Virus record (IMG/VR): IMGVR_UViG_3300033156_001393
Span: 1-20,541 of that record
From: a virus
Length of the DNA: 20,541 nucleotides
Direction: 5' to 3' (one strand)
The notes beneath the pieces are model-generated. The model was not told the DNA's origin. It worked only from the letters and a program-made list of their open reading frames with translations, and searched no databases. Below, in pieces: positions 6,860 through 14,074 of the stretch. Position numbers and translations under genes: made by a program. Each line of letters opens with the position of its first letter. Position 1 is the first letter of the stretch.

Positions 6860-7065
6860 CGTGGCAAGTGCCTCCGGTAGTCACGTGACGTGATACCTTG
6901 TAAATGTGAAAACAACTGTTGTAAAAGAACTGTGAGGGGAGAACGGAGGCCTCCCACCAATTCACGGCTTTTAAGCCGTGAGAAGGGGGATGCGGAGCAT
7001 CTCCCCTAACCCCTTCGATGAAATATGCCGAGCGGGTTGCGTGGTCTCCAGAGGCAACGTCCGCG
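6860..7065 (+). ncRNA. Structured RNA region resembling an IS200/IS605 right end (omega-RNA-like)
   Basis: No credible gene occupies this stretch. It starts with a palindrome GTCACGTGAC (6880-6889), then GAACGGAGGCCTCCC, then three hairpins in a row: TCACGGCT 6962-6969 with AGCCGTGA 6974-6981; 6985-6993 with 6997-7005 (nine pairs, one G-U, loop GGA); and GCGGGTTGC 7032-7040 with 7054-7064 around a two-base bulge. The first hairpin followed by GGGGGATG recalls the right-end/omega-RNA end of archaeal TnpB elements. No tnpB gene or Y1 transposase is visible. A decayed element, a solo guide RNA, or simply a structured leader of the protease gene are all possible. Confidence 0.4.
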
Positions 7066-7096
7066 ATGACGACGCTAAAACGAAGGTGAGTAAGTT

Positions 7097-7939
7097 TTGA
7101 ATGTAGAAAAGAAACATGTAGAAATGCTTTGGCCTTGCGTACGCGTAAGAAGCAATAAGGCCGGTGGAAGCGGAACCGTAATCTACAGTAAACCAGATGA
7201 AAAAGGCGTCTACCATACCTACGTGCTCACATGCGAACACGTCATCGACGACTTAATTGAAATAAAGAAGGGGTGGGATCCCATCGCGAAGGTTGAAAGG
7301 CGCATGGAGTTTCTAGGCAAGCCCAGCGTACAACTGTTTTACTACGAGCATTTAAGCCGTTGCAGAGGGTCAAGCGGCGAACATAGGGCCACAATAGTAG
7401 CGTACGACAAAGAAGGCGATATTGCCCTTCTTGAACTGGAAAAAAGAGAAAAACCAATTGAGTATGTGGCTCACTTGTTCCCCGAAGATAAAATAGAGGA
7501 AATACACGTTTTCGACGAGTTGTACTGTGTAGGCGCGGTTATGGACCACGAACCCATCACAACAAACGGAATCCTCAGCTACATGGACGAAATAATTGAA
7601 GGCCGAGAGTATTGGATGAGCACCGCGCAAAGCATTTTCGGCAACAGCGGCGGCTCAGTCTACCGTTACAGTCCTGAACGCGACCGATACGAGTTTCTCG
7701 GCATGCCCGCCCGCATCACCGTAGCTATCTTCGGTTTCGCCGCGGACGCAATCACTCACATGGGCTTTTTCGTGCCCATCACCCGCATCTATGAATTCCT
7801 AAAGAAGAACCATTACGACTTCATTTACAACCCGAACAAAACTTACGAGCAATGTCTTGCCGAGAGAAAAAGGGCGGAAGAGGAAAGACGTAAAATTTTA
7901 TTGGCTAAGTTCGGCGAAGTAGAACAAAAAGCAGAGTGA
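7097..7939 (+). CDS. Trypsin-like serine protease (S1 family)
   Basis: The protein has 280 residues from TTG 7097, eight bases after GGTGA 7085-7089. The catalytic triad is visible as H48 (LTCEHVID), D108 (EGDIALLEL) and S184 (GNSGGSVY), with GGSGTVI at 23-29 as the usual first strand of the barrel. This is a chymotrypsin fold of the HtrA/S1C type but without a PDZ domain. A lysine- and glutamate-rich helix (about 245-280) closes the protein. No signal peptide is seen, so it probably acts inside the cell or in the virion. The normal head maturation protease is encoded separately at 14075, so this one may cleave host or tail proteins. Confidence 0.85.
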   Translation: MNVEKKHVEMLWPCVRVRSNKAGGSGTVIYSKPDEKGVYHTYVLTCEHVIDDLIEIKKGWDPIAKVERRMEFLGKPSVQLFYYEHLSRCRGSSGEHRATIVAYDKEGDIALLELEKREKPIEYVAHLFPEDKIEEIHVFDELYCVGAVMDHEPITTNGILSYMDEIIEGREYWMSTAQSIFGNSGGSVYRYSPERDRYEFLGMPARITVAIFGFAADAITHMGFFVPITRIYEFLKKNHYDFIYNPNKTYEQCLAERKRAEEERRKILLAKFGEVEQKAE

Positions 7940-8020
7940 CAACTCAATAGAGGGCATGTTTTCACTGAATAATGAAAATTGAACAATACCACAAATGAAA
8001 TCTTTCACGGAGGTGAAAGA

Positions 8021-8269
8021 ATGGGAAAAAGAGCGAAAACTAAGGTTTGGCGGGTTTGGAGTAAACTGAAAGCTCGGCCCTACGGACTAACCCGTAAAAG
8101 CATTCTTGTAGGCGTCCTCGTAGCAACCGTCACGTTCTGTTCAGCTTTACTCGTAGCAATAAAAGACGCTCAACAAATCGGACAACTCGTTTTAATCGCG
8201 GCGGCCCTTGCTGCAATCATAGATTTTTGCAATGAGCTTTTGAAGGACGTGGACGAAAGTGAAGAATAA
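8021..8269 (+). CDS. Two-TM small membrane protein (holin-like candidate), 82 aa
   Basis: ATG 8021 follows the strong site GGAGGTGA and is preferred over an upstream in-frame ATG at 7979 with no such site. The N-terminus is basic (MGKRAKTKVWRVWSKLKARP), then two hydrophobic segments at about 27-47 and 52-70, then an acidic tail. This charge layout and size fit class II holins, but small two-TM proteins have many roles. It lies between a protease and a transglutaminase-like gene, which suits a lysis or egress cassette. Confidence 0.6.
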   Translation: MGKRAKTKVWRVWSKLKARPYGLTRKSILVGVLVATVTFCSALLVAIKDAQQIGQLVLIAAALAAIIDFCNELLKDVDESEE

Positions 8270-8405
8270 AGAATGTCCTCTCTGCGGCGAGCCCATGCTT
8301 TCACTTACACAAGGCTATTACTGTCCACGATGCAAATTTTTCCATAAACGGCTCCGTCTTGTTGATTGGGTTAAATTTGTTTTAGGCCTTCGAGACAAAC
8401 CTTAA
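8259..8405 (+). CDS. Zinc-ribbon micro-protein, 48 aa
   Basis: It begins at GTG 8259 inside the end of the previous gene. The sequence starts MKNKECPLCGEPM and continues YYCPRCKFFHKRLR, a short CxxC...CxxC ribbon with 12 residues between the pairs, then a hydrophobic-basic tail (LVDWVKFVLGLRDKP). Overlap with the upstream gene and clean cysteine spacing make it very likely real. Function unknown. Confidence 0.65.
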   Translation: MKNKECPLCGEPMLSLTQGYYCPRCKFFHKRLRLVDWVKFVLGLRDKP

Positions 8406-8427
8406 ACTTCGTTTTTAGGTGTCAGTT

Positions 8428-9069
8428 TTGAATGATGTTCCAATTGTTGATTTTTCGCTTCTCGGCGAACAAGATTACGTTACGGCTTACGTGCAAGTAG
8501 ACAATCCGCAGTTGAAGACGATAGCGCGGAAAATCAAAGGGAAAACGCCGAGCGAAATTATAAGGGCCGTGTCAGCTTGGGTTGCCAAACACGTGGACTA
8601 TCCGCTTGACTGGAGAGGAAAGCCGAACGCGAACCGTAAAATTAAACTTTTTAAGTTTGGCGGAAGCGTGTATCACGTTGACCTCAGTAGAGAGTACGGT
8701 TGGCTTAAACCGAACCAGACGGCGACTGTGCGGAAAGGCATTTGCTTCGACACAGCTTGCCTTGCTACGAGTATTTTACGCATTAAAAAAGTGAAGGCGT
8801 ACACGGTGATAGGCGCAATTTTAACAAGCAAAAAACGAAAACTGCAAGGGTTTCACGCTTGGACAGAAGCCGCCGACGAAGAAGGTCAGCATTGGGTGAT
8901 TGAGACGACGGTGCACCCGAACCCGCCTGAACTTGTTTTGGCGAAAGACTTGTACAGCGGTAAATTTCCGCTATTATACGACCCTATCATTTGGTTTAAC
9001 GAGAGCGAATGTTATGTTGACCAAGTGAAAGAGGCTCAATACGAGGCGTTAGGAGTTGACGGATGGTAA
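8428..9069 (+). CDS. Transglutaminase-like cysteine protease/transferase
   Basis: I chose TTG 8428 because AGGTG (8417-8421) is correctly spaced; GTG 8419 in the same frame overlaps that site. The 213-residue protein has the transglutaminase-core pattern: C106 in KGICFDTACLATSILR, H143 in GFHAWTEA, and an acidic residue E159 in HWVIETT where the family usually has Asp. The upstream region (PSEIIRAVSAWVAKHVDYPL) matches the helix before the core. Such folds include papain-like peptidases; the archaeal virus endoisopeptidases PeiW/PeiP that cut pseudomurein belong to this superfamily. An egress role is inferred, and no cell-wall binding repeats are seen. Confidence 0.75.
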   Translation: MNDVPIVDFSLLGEQDYVTAYVQVDNPQLKTIARKIKGKTPSEIIRAVSAWVAKHVDYPLDWRGKPNANRKIKLFKFGGSVYHVDLSREYGWLKPNQTATVRKGICFDTACLATSILRIKKVKAYTVIGAILTSKKRKLQGFHAWTEAADEEGQHWVIETTVHPNPPELVLAKDLYSGKFPLLYDPIIWFNESECYVDQVKEAQYEALGVDGW

Positions 9070-9628
9070 AAACAGTTTTTTCAATTTTCTCGCTGAAGTT
9101 ATGGGCCGTAACGAGTTGCAAAAACAAAAGGCAATTTGGCGAGTTTTCGGCGTCGACTACGAAAAAGAAAAGGAAAAACAAAAGTTGATTTGGGAAAACA
9201 TGAAAGCCAAACAGCCAAGCCGCGTGGAAAGCCCCCCCGGGTATATTTTTAAACGTAAACTTATGTTGAAACGCTTTCAAAAAGTGCTTGTTCCAGCCGA
9301 GTTTGAACGTGAATACCGCGACTTTAAAAACGCCGTGTACCGTCACCTTAGACATCGACCAGACTTTGCGAAACGGATTGACCGGCGGTTAATTGAAAGG
9401 CTTGCACGTATATGGACCCTCTGGTTATTATACGAGAAAAGGTTGAGTATAGGGCCTCCGGAAGAATTGGCGCGGCTTACAGACGGTTTCTACAAGATTG
9501 ACGCTATGCTGTCAAGGGCCCTTGAAGAGTTACATCTCACCCCTTCATTGAGACGTAAAATTACAGCTGACTTGCAAGAGGATGATGAAATCACCAAAAA
9601 ATTGAAAGAGTTGTTAAAAGTGAAGTAA
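9056..9628 (+). CDS. Hypothetical protein, possible small terminase subunit
   Basis: It starts at TTG 9056 within the end of the transglutaminase gene, with GAGG about ten bases upstream; ATG 9101 is an alternative without a site. The 190-residue product is helical and strongly charged (YEKEKEKQKLIW, RHRPDFAKRIDRRLIERLAR), with an acidic-basic C-terminal tail. Position just ahead of the large terminase and the helical character fit a small terminase subunit, but no clear helix-turn-helix can be shown. An HNH gene separates it from the large subunit. Confidence 0.55.
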   Translation: MTDGKNSFFNFLAEVMGRNELQKQKAIWRVFGVDYEKEKEKQKLIWENMKAKQPSRVESPPGYIFKRKLMLKRFQKVLVPAEFEREYRDFKNAVYRHLRHRPDFAKRIDRRLIERLARIWTLWLLYEKRLSIGPPEELARLTDGFYKIDAMLSRALEELHLTPSLRRKITADLQEDDEITKKLKELLKVK

Positions 9629-9630
9629 AA

Positions 9631-10143
9631 ATGATTGTGGAATGTCCCGAATGTGGTTATAAAATTAAATCTGGAGAACGAGGAAGACCAAACAAATATG
9701 GTATAACTCGTTGTACTAGATGTGGGAAACGAATAGTAATTGATCCTGAAAAAGCTTCAGAATATTACAAAATAAAATATGAGAAATATAAAGAAAAGGC
9801 AAAAGAATACTACAAAAAATATTATTTGAAAAAGAAAGAGCAAATTATAGAGAAAAATTCAAAAAAAGCGAGAATCACCCATAATTTATTGAGAAAACAA
9901 AGAATGATTGTTTTGGGAAACAAGTGTAATATTTGCGGTTACAATGAATGTTTGGAGATTCTTGAGTTTCATCATATAAACCAAGAACATAAGTATAATT
10001 CTAATGACTGGAAAACAAAAAGATTTGACCCCGCTGAGTTTCTCCTTGTTTGTCCTAACTGTCACAAAAAAATTCATTTAGGGATTATAAATGTTGAAAA
10101 AAATAATAGAAGACCCAGTCTTGTTTGTGAAAACATTTTTTGA
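9631..10143 (+). CDS. HNH endonuclease with zinc ribbon, AT-rich
   Basis: The 170-residue protein has an N-terminal zinc ribbon (C5, C8, C28, C31), a long lysine- and tyrosine-rich helical linker (about 40-85) and an HNH nuclease domain: C99-x2-C102 (CNICG), LEFHHIN with H114/H115, then C141-x2-C144-H145 (CPNCHKKIH) with H149. The gene is far more AT-rich than the terminase and portal genes and uses ATA and AGA freely, a sign of recent arrival. Its 3' end runs 53 bases into the terminase gene. HNH proteins beside terminases can assist packaging (as HK97 gp74) or be free-standing homing nucleases. Confidence 0.85.
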   Translation: MIVECPECGYKIKSGERGRPNKYGITRCTRCGKRIVIDPEKASEYYKIKYEKYKEKAKEYYKKYYLKKKEQIIEKNSKKARITHNLLRKQRMIVLGNKCNICGYNECLEILEFHHINQEHKYNSNDWKTKRFDPAEFLLVCPNCHKKIHLGIINVEKNNRRPSLVCENIF

Positions 10144-11446
10144 TTTTAACCCCACCGAATACCAAGCGGCGTTACTGAGAGACAGAAGCAAACGAATTGT
10201 AGTAAGATGGTCTCGACAGGCTGGAAAAACCACGACCATCGCCCTACGAGCAATTTGGTACGCAATCACACATCCAAAAACGCTTACACTTATCGTGGCC
10301 CCATCGCTTCGGCAAAGCATGATAATGAGCGACCGCATACAAGACTTTCTAATGGGCTTGCCTAAAAAATGGCGAAGTTTACTGATCGACAAGTTGCAAC
10401 GTACGGTTGTGAGGTTTAAAAATGGAAGTCGAATCGTGGCGCTACCGAATAGCCCTCAGTTACTACGAGGATACACCGCACATCAAGTTATCTGTGACGA
10501 AGCCGCAAGCTAACGCATACACGGCGTTAGCCGGTAATTTTTCCGAGACGATGAACTGGTGTTTTACAACGTCTTATATCCTATGTTGGCCACCACGGAC
10601 GGTGTTTTGGTCGTGTCATCGACCCCATGGTCGACGGACTCGGTGTTCTACCAAATGTGTATGAGCGAGCATTTCAGCAAGCACGTGGTGAATTGGAAAG
10701 AAGTTGTTGAAAGCGGCTTGATGAAAAAAGAGTTTATTGAGGAAATGCGCGAGCAACTTCCTCTCGAACGTTTTCAAAGGGAGTTTGAAGCCAAGTTTGT
10801 TGAGGATGTGGATCGGTGGCTTCCTCAAAGCTTGATTGCGAGCTGTATAAACTCGGAGTTGGAGCCCTACAGTTTTCATGATTCGCCGAAGGGCGCGTTT
10901 TACGTGGGCGTCGACTTCGGCAAACACCAAGACTACAGCGTGGTCGCGGTTGTCGAAGCCGTCGGCAAGGCCCTTAAGCTTGTACACGTTCACCGGTTTC
11001 CACTTGAAACGGAATATGCAAGCGTGATAGGCTACATCAAAAGCTTGTGCGACCGTTGGCAAACCGTGAGGGCCGTGTACGCTGACCAAACCGGCGTCGG
11101 CGACTACATTGTTAGTGATATGAAAAACGCGGGTATTACCAACGTCACCGGTATTACCTTCACCGTCGCCACAAAAGAAGAGATGGCTACAATACTACGA
11201 GAAAAATGTAGGCAAAACATGTTTCAAATTCCCTACGTGCCCGCGAAAGGCCCCCGCGACATTGACTTGCCCGCCGAGTTGAACGTGGAACGTTACGAGT
11301 TGACTAAGACGGGGCACATCAAGTTTAGTCATCCTGAGGGCACGCATGACGACGTGTTTTGGGCTGTCGCGTTGGCTGTATACGCGGCCGCGCAACACCC
11401 GTTTAAAGGCGGATGGGTAGATTTTGGAGAGTTAAGTGAAAAATGA
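10091..11446 (+). CDS. terL: Large terminase subunit, interrupted by a 30-base intron
   Basis: The terminase is the ATP-driven DNA packaging motor and cuts viral DNA to length. Exon 1 (10091-10507) has the adenine/P-loop region WSRQAGKTT (about 40-48) and the Walker B strand HQVICDEAA. Exon 2 (10538-11446) begins FFRDDELVFY, then the coupling motif VVSSTPW and a RNase H-like nuclease with D265 (VGVDFG), D322 (YADQTG) and D410/D411 (THDDVFW). Both parts share one frame but are split by in-frame TAA codons at 10511 and 10535. Removing 10508-10537 gives a 441-residue protein with the canonical DEAAF motif. Unspliced RNA would give only 140 residues. The N-terminus (DPVLFVKTFFDFNPTEYQ) is typical for the family. 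Confidence 0.9.
10508..10537 (+). other. Candidate archaeal BHB intron (30 bases) in terL
   Basis: The fold matches the bulge-helix-bulge substrate of the archaeal splicing endonuclease. Inner helix: GCTAACGC 10509-10516 with GCGTTAGC 10524-10531, loop ATACACG. 5' bulge: C10506 A10507 | A10508. Central four-pair helix: GCCG 10502-10505 with CGGT 10532-10535 (last pair G-U). 3' bulge: A10536 A10537 | T10538. A short outer helix (GAA 10499-10501 with TTT 10539-10541) is weak. Cutting after the second base of each bulge removes exactly 30 bases and restores DEAAFF in frame. Confidence 0.85.
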
Positions 11447-11523
11447 TAAAGAATTGGCGTTTTTGGAAGCGGCGTAAACGTAAGGTTTGGCTTGCTTTTG
11501 GAAAAGTGGGAAAACAAAAATGA
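11443..11523 (+). CDS. Basic micro-protein, 26 aa
   Basis: ATG 11443 overlaps the terminase stop (ATGA), and its TGA 11521-11523 overlaps the ATG 11520 of the next gene in the same way. The product is very basic and aromatic (MIKNWRFWKRRKRKVWLAFG...). The double ATGA chaining argues that the frame is translated at least for coupling between terminase and the next gene. Function unknown; it may be only a translational bridge. Confidence 0.4.
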   Translation: MIKNWRFWKRRKRKVWLAFGKVGKQK

Positions 11524-12041
11524 AGTTTACTGTTACTCGTAGCATGCCCGCCATGTGGAAATGTATTCAATGCGGCGAATGTTGCAAACACTTGGTAGGC
11601 CGAAGGTTCGGCATGGCCATCACACCCGCCGAGAAAACAAGGCTTGAAACATTGGCGCGGCGAAGAGGCATCACAGTAAACTTTCAACCTTTAACATGGA
11701 ACGGCTACAAAGTCACACTTTACCAATTCGCTACGAGTATTTGCCCCTTCCTCGACAAAAACACGAACCGTTGCCGAATTTATGAGTGGCGGCCTCTCGC
11801 CTGCAAAGCTTACCCGCTTCATCCTCTCGGCGTAAGCGACTGCACGGCTCTTGACCAGCTTCAACGTCGAGGTTTTCGCGTAACGTTTCCACCACATCTC
11901 TACGTGGCCGCTAAAAAATATTTGGTCTCGGTTATGCCCTTGATTCGGGGCGCCGTTAAAAGGTATAATCTTAACCGCGGATGGGAATTGAACGTTCCCT
12001 TCCAGTTGAAGTATAGGCCTACTTTTGGAAGGAGTTTATAA
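11520..12041 (+). CDS. YkgJ-like zinc/iron-sulfur cluster protein, 173 aa
   Basis: ATG 11520 is chosen over an upstream in-frame TTG 11487 because of the ATGA overlap and because the family begins near the first cysteines. The cysteine pattern is typical: C15, C18, C21, C22 (CIQCGECC), C75 (ICPFLD), C85 (NRCRIYEWRPLACKAYPL, with C95) and C108. This family (formerly UPF0153) binds a metal cluster; its biochemical role is poorly known. It is unusual between terminase and portal. A part in modifying or repairing virion proteins would be a guess. Confidence 0.8.
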   Translation: MKFTVTRSMPAMWKCIQCGECCKHLVGRRFGMAITPAEKTRLETLARRRGITVNFQPLTWNGYKVTLYQFATSICPFLDKNTNRCRIYEWRPLACKAYPLHPLGVSDCTALDQLQRRGFRVTFPPHLYVAAKKYLVSVMPLIRGAVKRYNLNRGWELNVPFQLKYRPTFGRSL

Positions 12042-13403
12042 ATGTTTGAAAAATTGAAGGAGTTGTTTAAGCCTAAACAGCGAAGCAGTTGGGTTAGCGT
12101 GGCCGGTCGAGAACAAGGAAGTTACTTGGTAGCTTCCACAGAACAAGTGGGCTCTGCAGGCGGCATAAGGGCTCGTTTAGAAAAAGCCCAACTTATCGAG
12201 GCAACCGTAAACCCACAAACCGCAACAAAACTGACAAGCCTGCCGTTTACCGGTGTTGAATATCCAGAAGATTTTAACGAATTTCAAAATTATTTGGACG
12301 CTTATTATTATGTGCCCTACATTGCAAGAGCCGTGGACGTCAAGCAGTTTATGATTTGGCAAATGGGCTACGACCTTGAAAGCGAAAGTGTCAGAGCGAA
12401 AAAGTCAGTTGAAGACTTGCTAAAGCAAATTCAAGCCGACATCGTTATTCGTGAGGGCACGCTTTACGCGTTGATTTTCGGAAACATGTATTGGCGAATC
12501 AGCCGTTCCGGCGATAAAATCAGTTTGACACCGCTCAACCCTATGAAAATAGGCATTCGACTTGACAAAAACAAGGAAAAAGTTGAAGCGTATGTTTATC
12601 AGCCTCGCTTCGGCAAAAAAGAAGAGTATAAGCCTAAAGAAATCCTTCATTTAAAGTTTAACGCCGAGCCGTGGGCGCTTTTCGGTATTTCAACTTTGCG
12701 GAGAGTAATCCCAACTGTGAAAGCCATTTTGTTCATGGAGGAAAAATTGCCTTGGATTGCAAGGCGAAGGGCTGACCCCTTACTTAGCATAGGCTTCTGG
12801 TATGAAGATGAGAAAGGCCGGAAAGTTCCTCTCAGTAGCGAAGAGTGTGAGCGATGGAAAAAACAAGTTTTAGCGCGGACGCCTGGCAAAGACATTTTCC
12901 ACGACGGTTGCATTCACATCGAAGAAGTTTACAAGTCAAGCGGTATCGCGGCGAGACAAGCAATCGAGCCTTTACTTTCACATTTCCGCGAAAACCTTAT
13001 TGCGGGGTTGGGTGTTCCGGAGCCCGCTTTAGGCTTTGGAGGCACAACTACGCAAGCGACGGCGGAATATCAAGAGCGGATTCTTGAGGCGGAAGTGAGG
13101 GCGTATCAAAGGGCGCTTAAACGGATGCATGAGCAATACATCTTTTCGTTGGTTGAGGGTGGTGAAAAAGTGCGGATGGTGTTCCGACCGTTGAAAGAAG
13201 AGGATAAAGCTCAATTGTCGAAAGTGTTGCAGGGTGAAATTGAGCACGGTATTGTTTCGCCGAAGTGGGCTAGGCAAAGGCTTGGCTACCCGGACGAGGC
13301 TGGAGAGGGCACGGTTATTGACCAGCGTCTTGTCCCAAGTTTTGAGAAGCCGGAAGGTGAAAAAGAAGAAAAAGTGATAGAGTTGGATTGGATGTATGAA
13401 TAA
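12042..13403 (+). CDS. Portal protein
   Basis: ATG 12042 follows GGAAGGAG with suitable spacing. The 453-residue protein is of the HK97/SPP1-type portal group: an N-terminal region with YYYVPYIARAVDVKQFMIW, a central strand set (LYALIFGNMYWRI, LTPLNPMKIGI, EILHLKFN, FGISTLRRVI) and the C-terminal helical part with GLGVPEPALGFGG followed by TTTQATAEYQERILEAEV. Twelve copies form the ring at one capsid vertex through which DNA passes. It follows the terminase by two small genes and overlaps the next gene by one base, as expected for a head module. Confidence 0.85.
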   Translation: MFEKLKELFKPKQRSSWVSVAGREQGSYLVASTEQVGSAGGIRARLEKAQLIEATVNPQTATKLTSLPFTGVEYPEDFNEFQNYLDAYYYVPYIARAVDVKQFMIWQMGYDLESESVRAKKSVEDLLKQIQADIVIREGTLYALIFGNMYWRISRSGDKISLTPLNPMKIGIRLDKNKEKVEAYVYQPRFGKKEEYKPKEILHLKFNAEPWALFGISTLRRVIPTVKAILFMEEKLPWIARRRADPLLSIGFWYEDEKGRKVPLSSEECERWKKQVLARTPGKDIFHDGCIHIEEVYKSSGIAARQAIEPLLSHFRENLIAGLGVPEPALGFGGTTTQATAEYQERILEAEVRAYQRALKRMHEQYIFSLVEGGEKVRMVFRPLKEEDKAQLSKVLQGEIEHGIVSPKWARQRLGYPDEAGEGTVIDQRLVPSFEKPEGEKEEKVIELDWMYE

Positions 13404-14074
13404 TGTTAGATAATTTAATAAGTAATTTCATTGACAAAAAAGTGATTGAACGAAAATATAAAATAGGCGTTTATTATCCAAGTGAGTTGCCTTTCTGTCT
13501 CCGCAAACAATTTTTCAGATACACTGTCCCCAAAGACGTCGCACCGGAACAAAAAAGAGTGTTTGGTGTCGGTTGGGTGTGGCATCAATTCATCTACCAA
13601 GTTTTAAAGAACAGCAAAGACGTAAAAGTTTTAGAAGTAGAGAAAACTTATCGGCTTAAACATCCATCAAAAAAGATAATTTTAGAATGTACTCCCGATG
13701 CTAAAATACAAAAAAATGGAAAACAATATTTAATTGAAATAAAATCTGCCAAAGCCTTAACACAAATAACGGAACCTCAAATTGAACATGTTTTTCAAAT
13801 AATGCCTTATATGTATGCTACACAAACAAAAAAGGCAATTCTCCTTTACATTCATAAAACAACATTGGAAACAAAAGAATTTCAAATAAATTTTGAACCG
13901 GAAAAATTAACATTGATGTTTGAACGTGCTAGACGGTTAGATGAAGCTTTAAGAAAAAAAGTTTTGCCCTCACGTGTAGGGGCTGGTGGTGAGTGGCAGT
14001 GTAAAAATTGTGAATATCGAATTGAATGTGAAACTTTCATCAAAACCTCGCAAAAATTGGAGGGTGAAAAGTAA
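13403..14074 (+). CDS. Cas4-like PD-(D/E)XK nuclease 2, AT-rich
   Basis: The 223-residue protein has all Cas4 hallmarks: C32 (LPFCLRKQFF), H61 (GWVWHQF), D99 (CTPDAKI), E112-x-K114 (IEIKSAK), a Q-rich helix IEHVFQIMPYMYA, and C200, C203, C209 (CKNCEYRIEC). Unlike nuclease 1 it keeps the motif I histidine. It is clearly more AT-rich than the portal and protease genes around it, and sits inside the head module where such a gene is not usually expected, suggesting insertion. Likely a 5'-3' exonuclease or end-processing nuclease; an anti-CRISPR-adaptation role is possible but unproven. Confidence 0.85.
   Translation: MLDNLISNFIDKKVIERKYKIGVYYPSELPFCLRKQFFRYTVPKDVAPEQKRVFGVGWVWHQFIYQVLKNSKDVKVLEVEKTYRLKHPSKKIILECTPDAKIQKNGKQYLIEIKSAKALTQITEPQIEHVFQIMPYMYATQTKKAILLYIHKTTLETKEFQINFEPEKLTLMFERARRLDEALRKKVLPSRVGAGGEWQCKNCEYRIECETFIKTSQKLEGEK

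Noticed and set aside
6985-7005. Hairpin as a simple intrinsic terminator
   Set aside because: No T-run follows it, and archaea do not depend on bacterial-type hairpin terminators.
10508-10537. Stop-codon readthrough or recoding of TAA in terL
   Set aside because: Readthrough would place ten foreign residues inside the Walker B site, and two TAA codons would have to be read. Splicing explains the data better.
10091-11446. terL as a dead gene with two stop codons or as two separate genes
   Set aside because: Both halves are in the same frame, all motifs are intact, and the break is exactly filled by a BHB-foldable 30-base insert whose removal restores the conserved motif. Decay would not give this.
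4787-14074. A CRISPR-Cas locus around the Cas4-like genes
   Set aside because: No direct-repeat array, cas1 or cas2 is present, and the two Cas4-like genes are 8 kb apart among virus genes.
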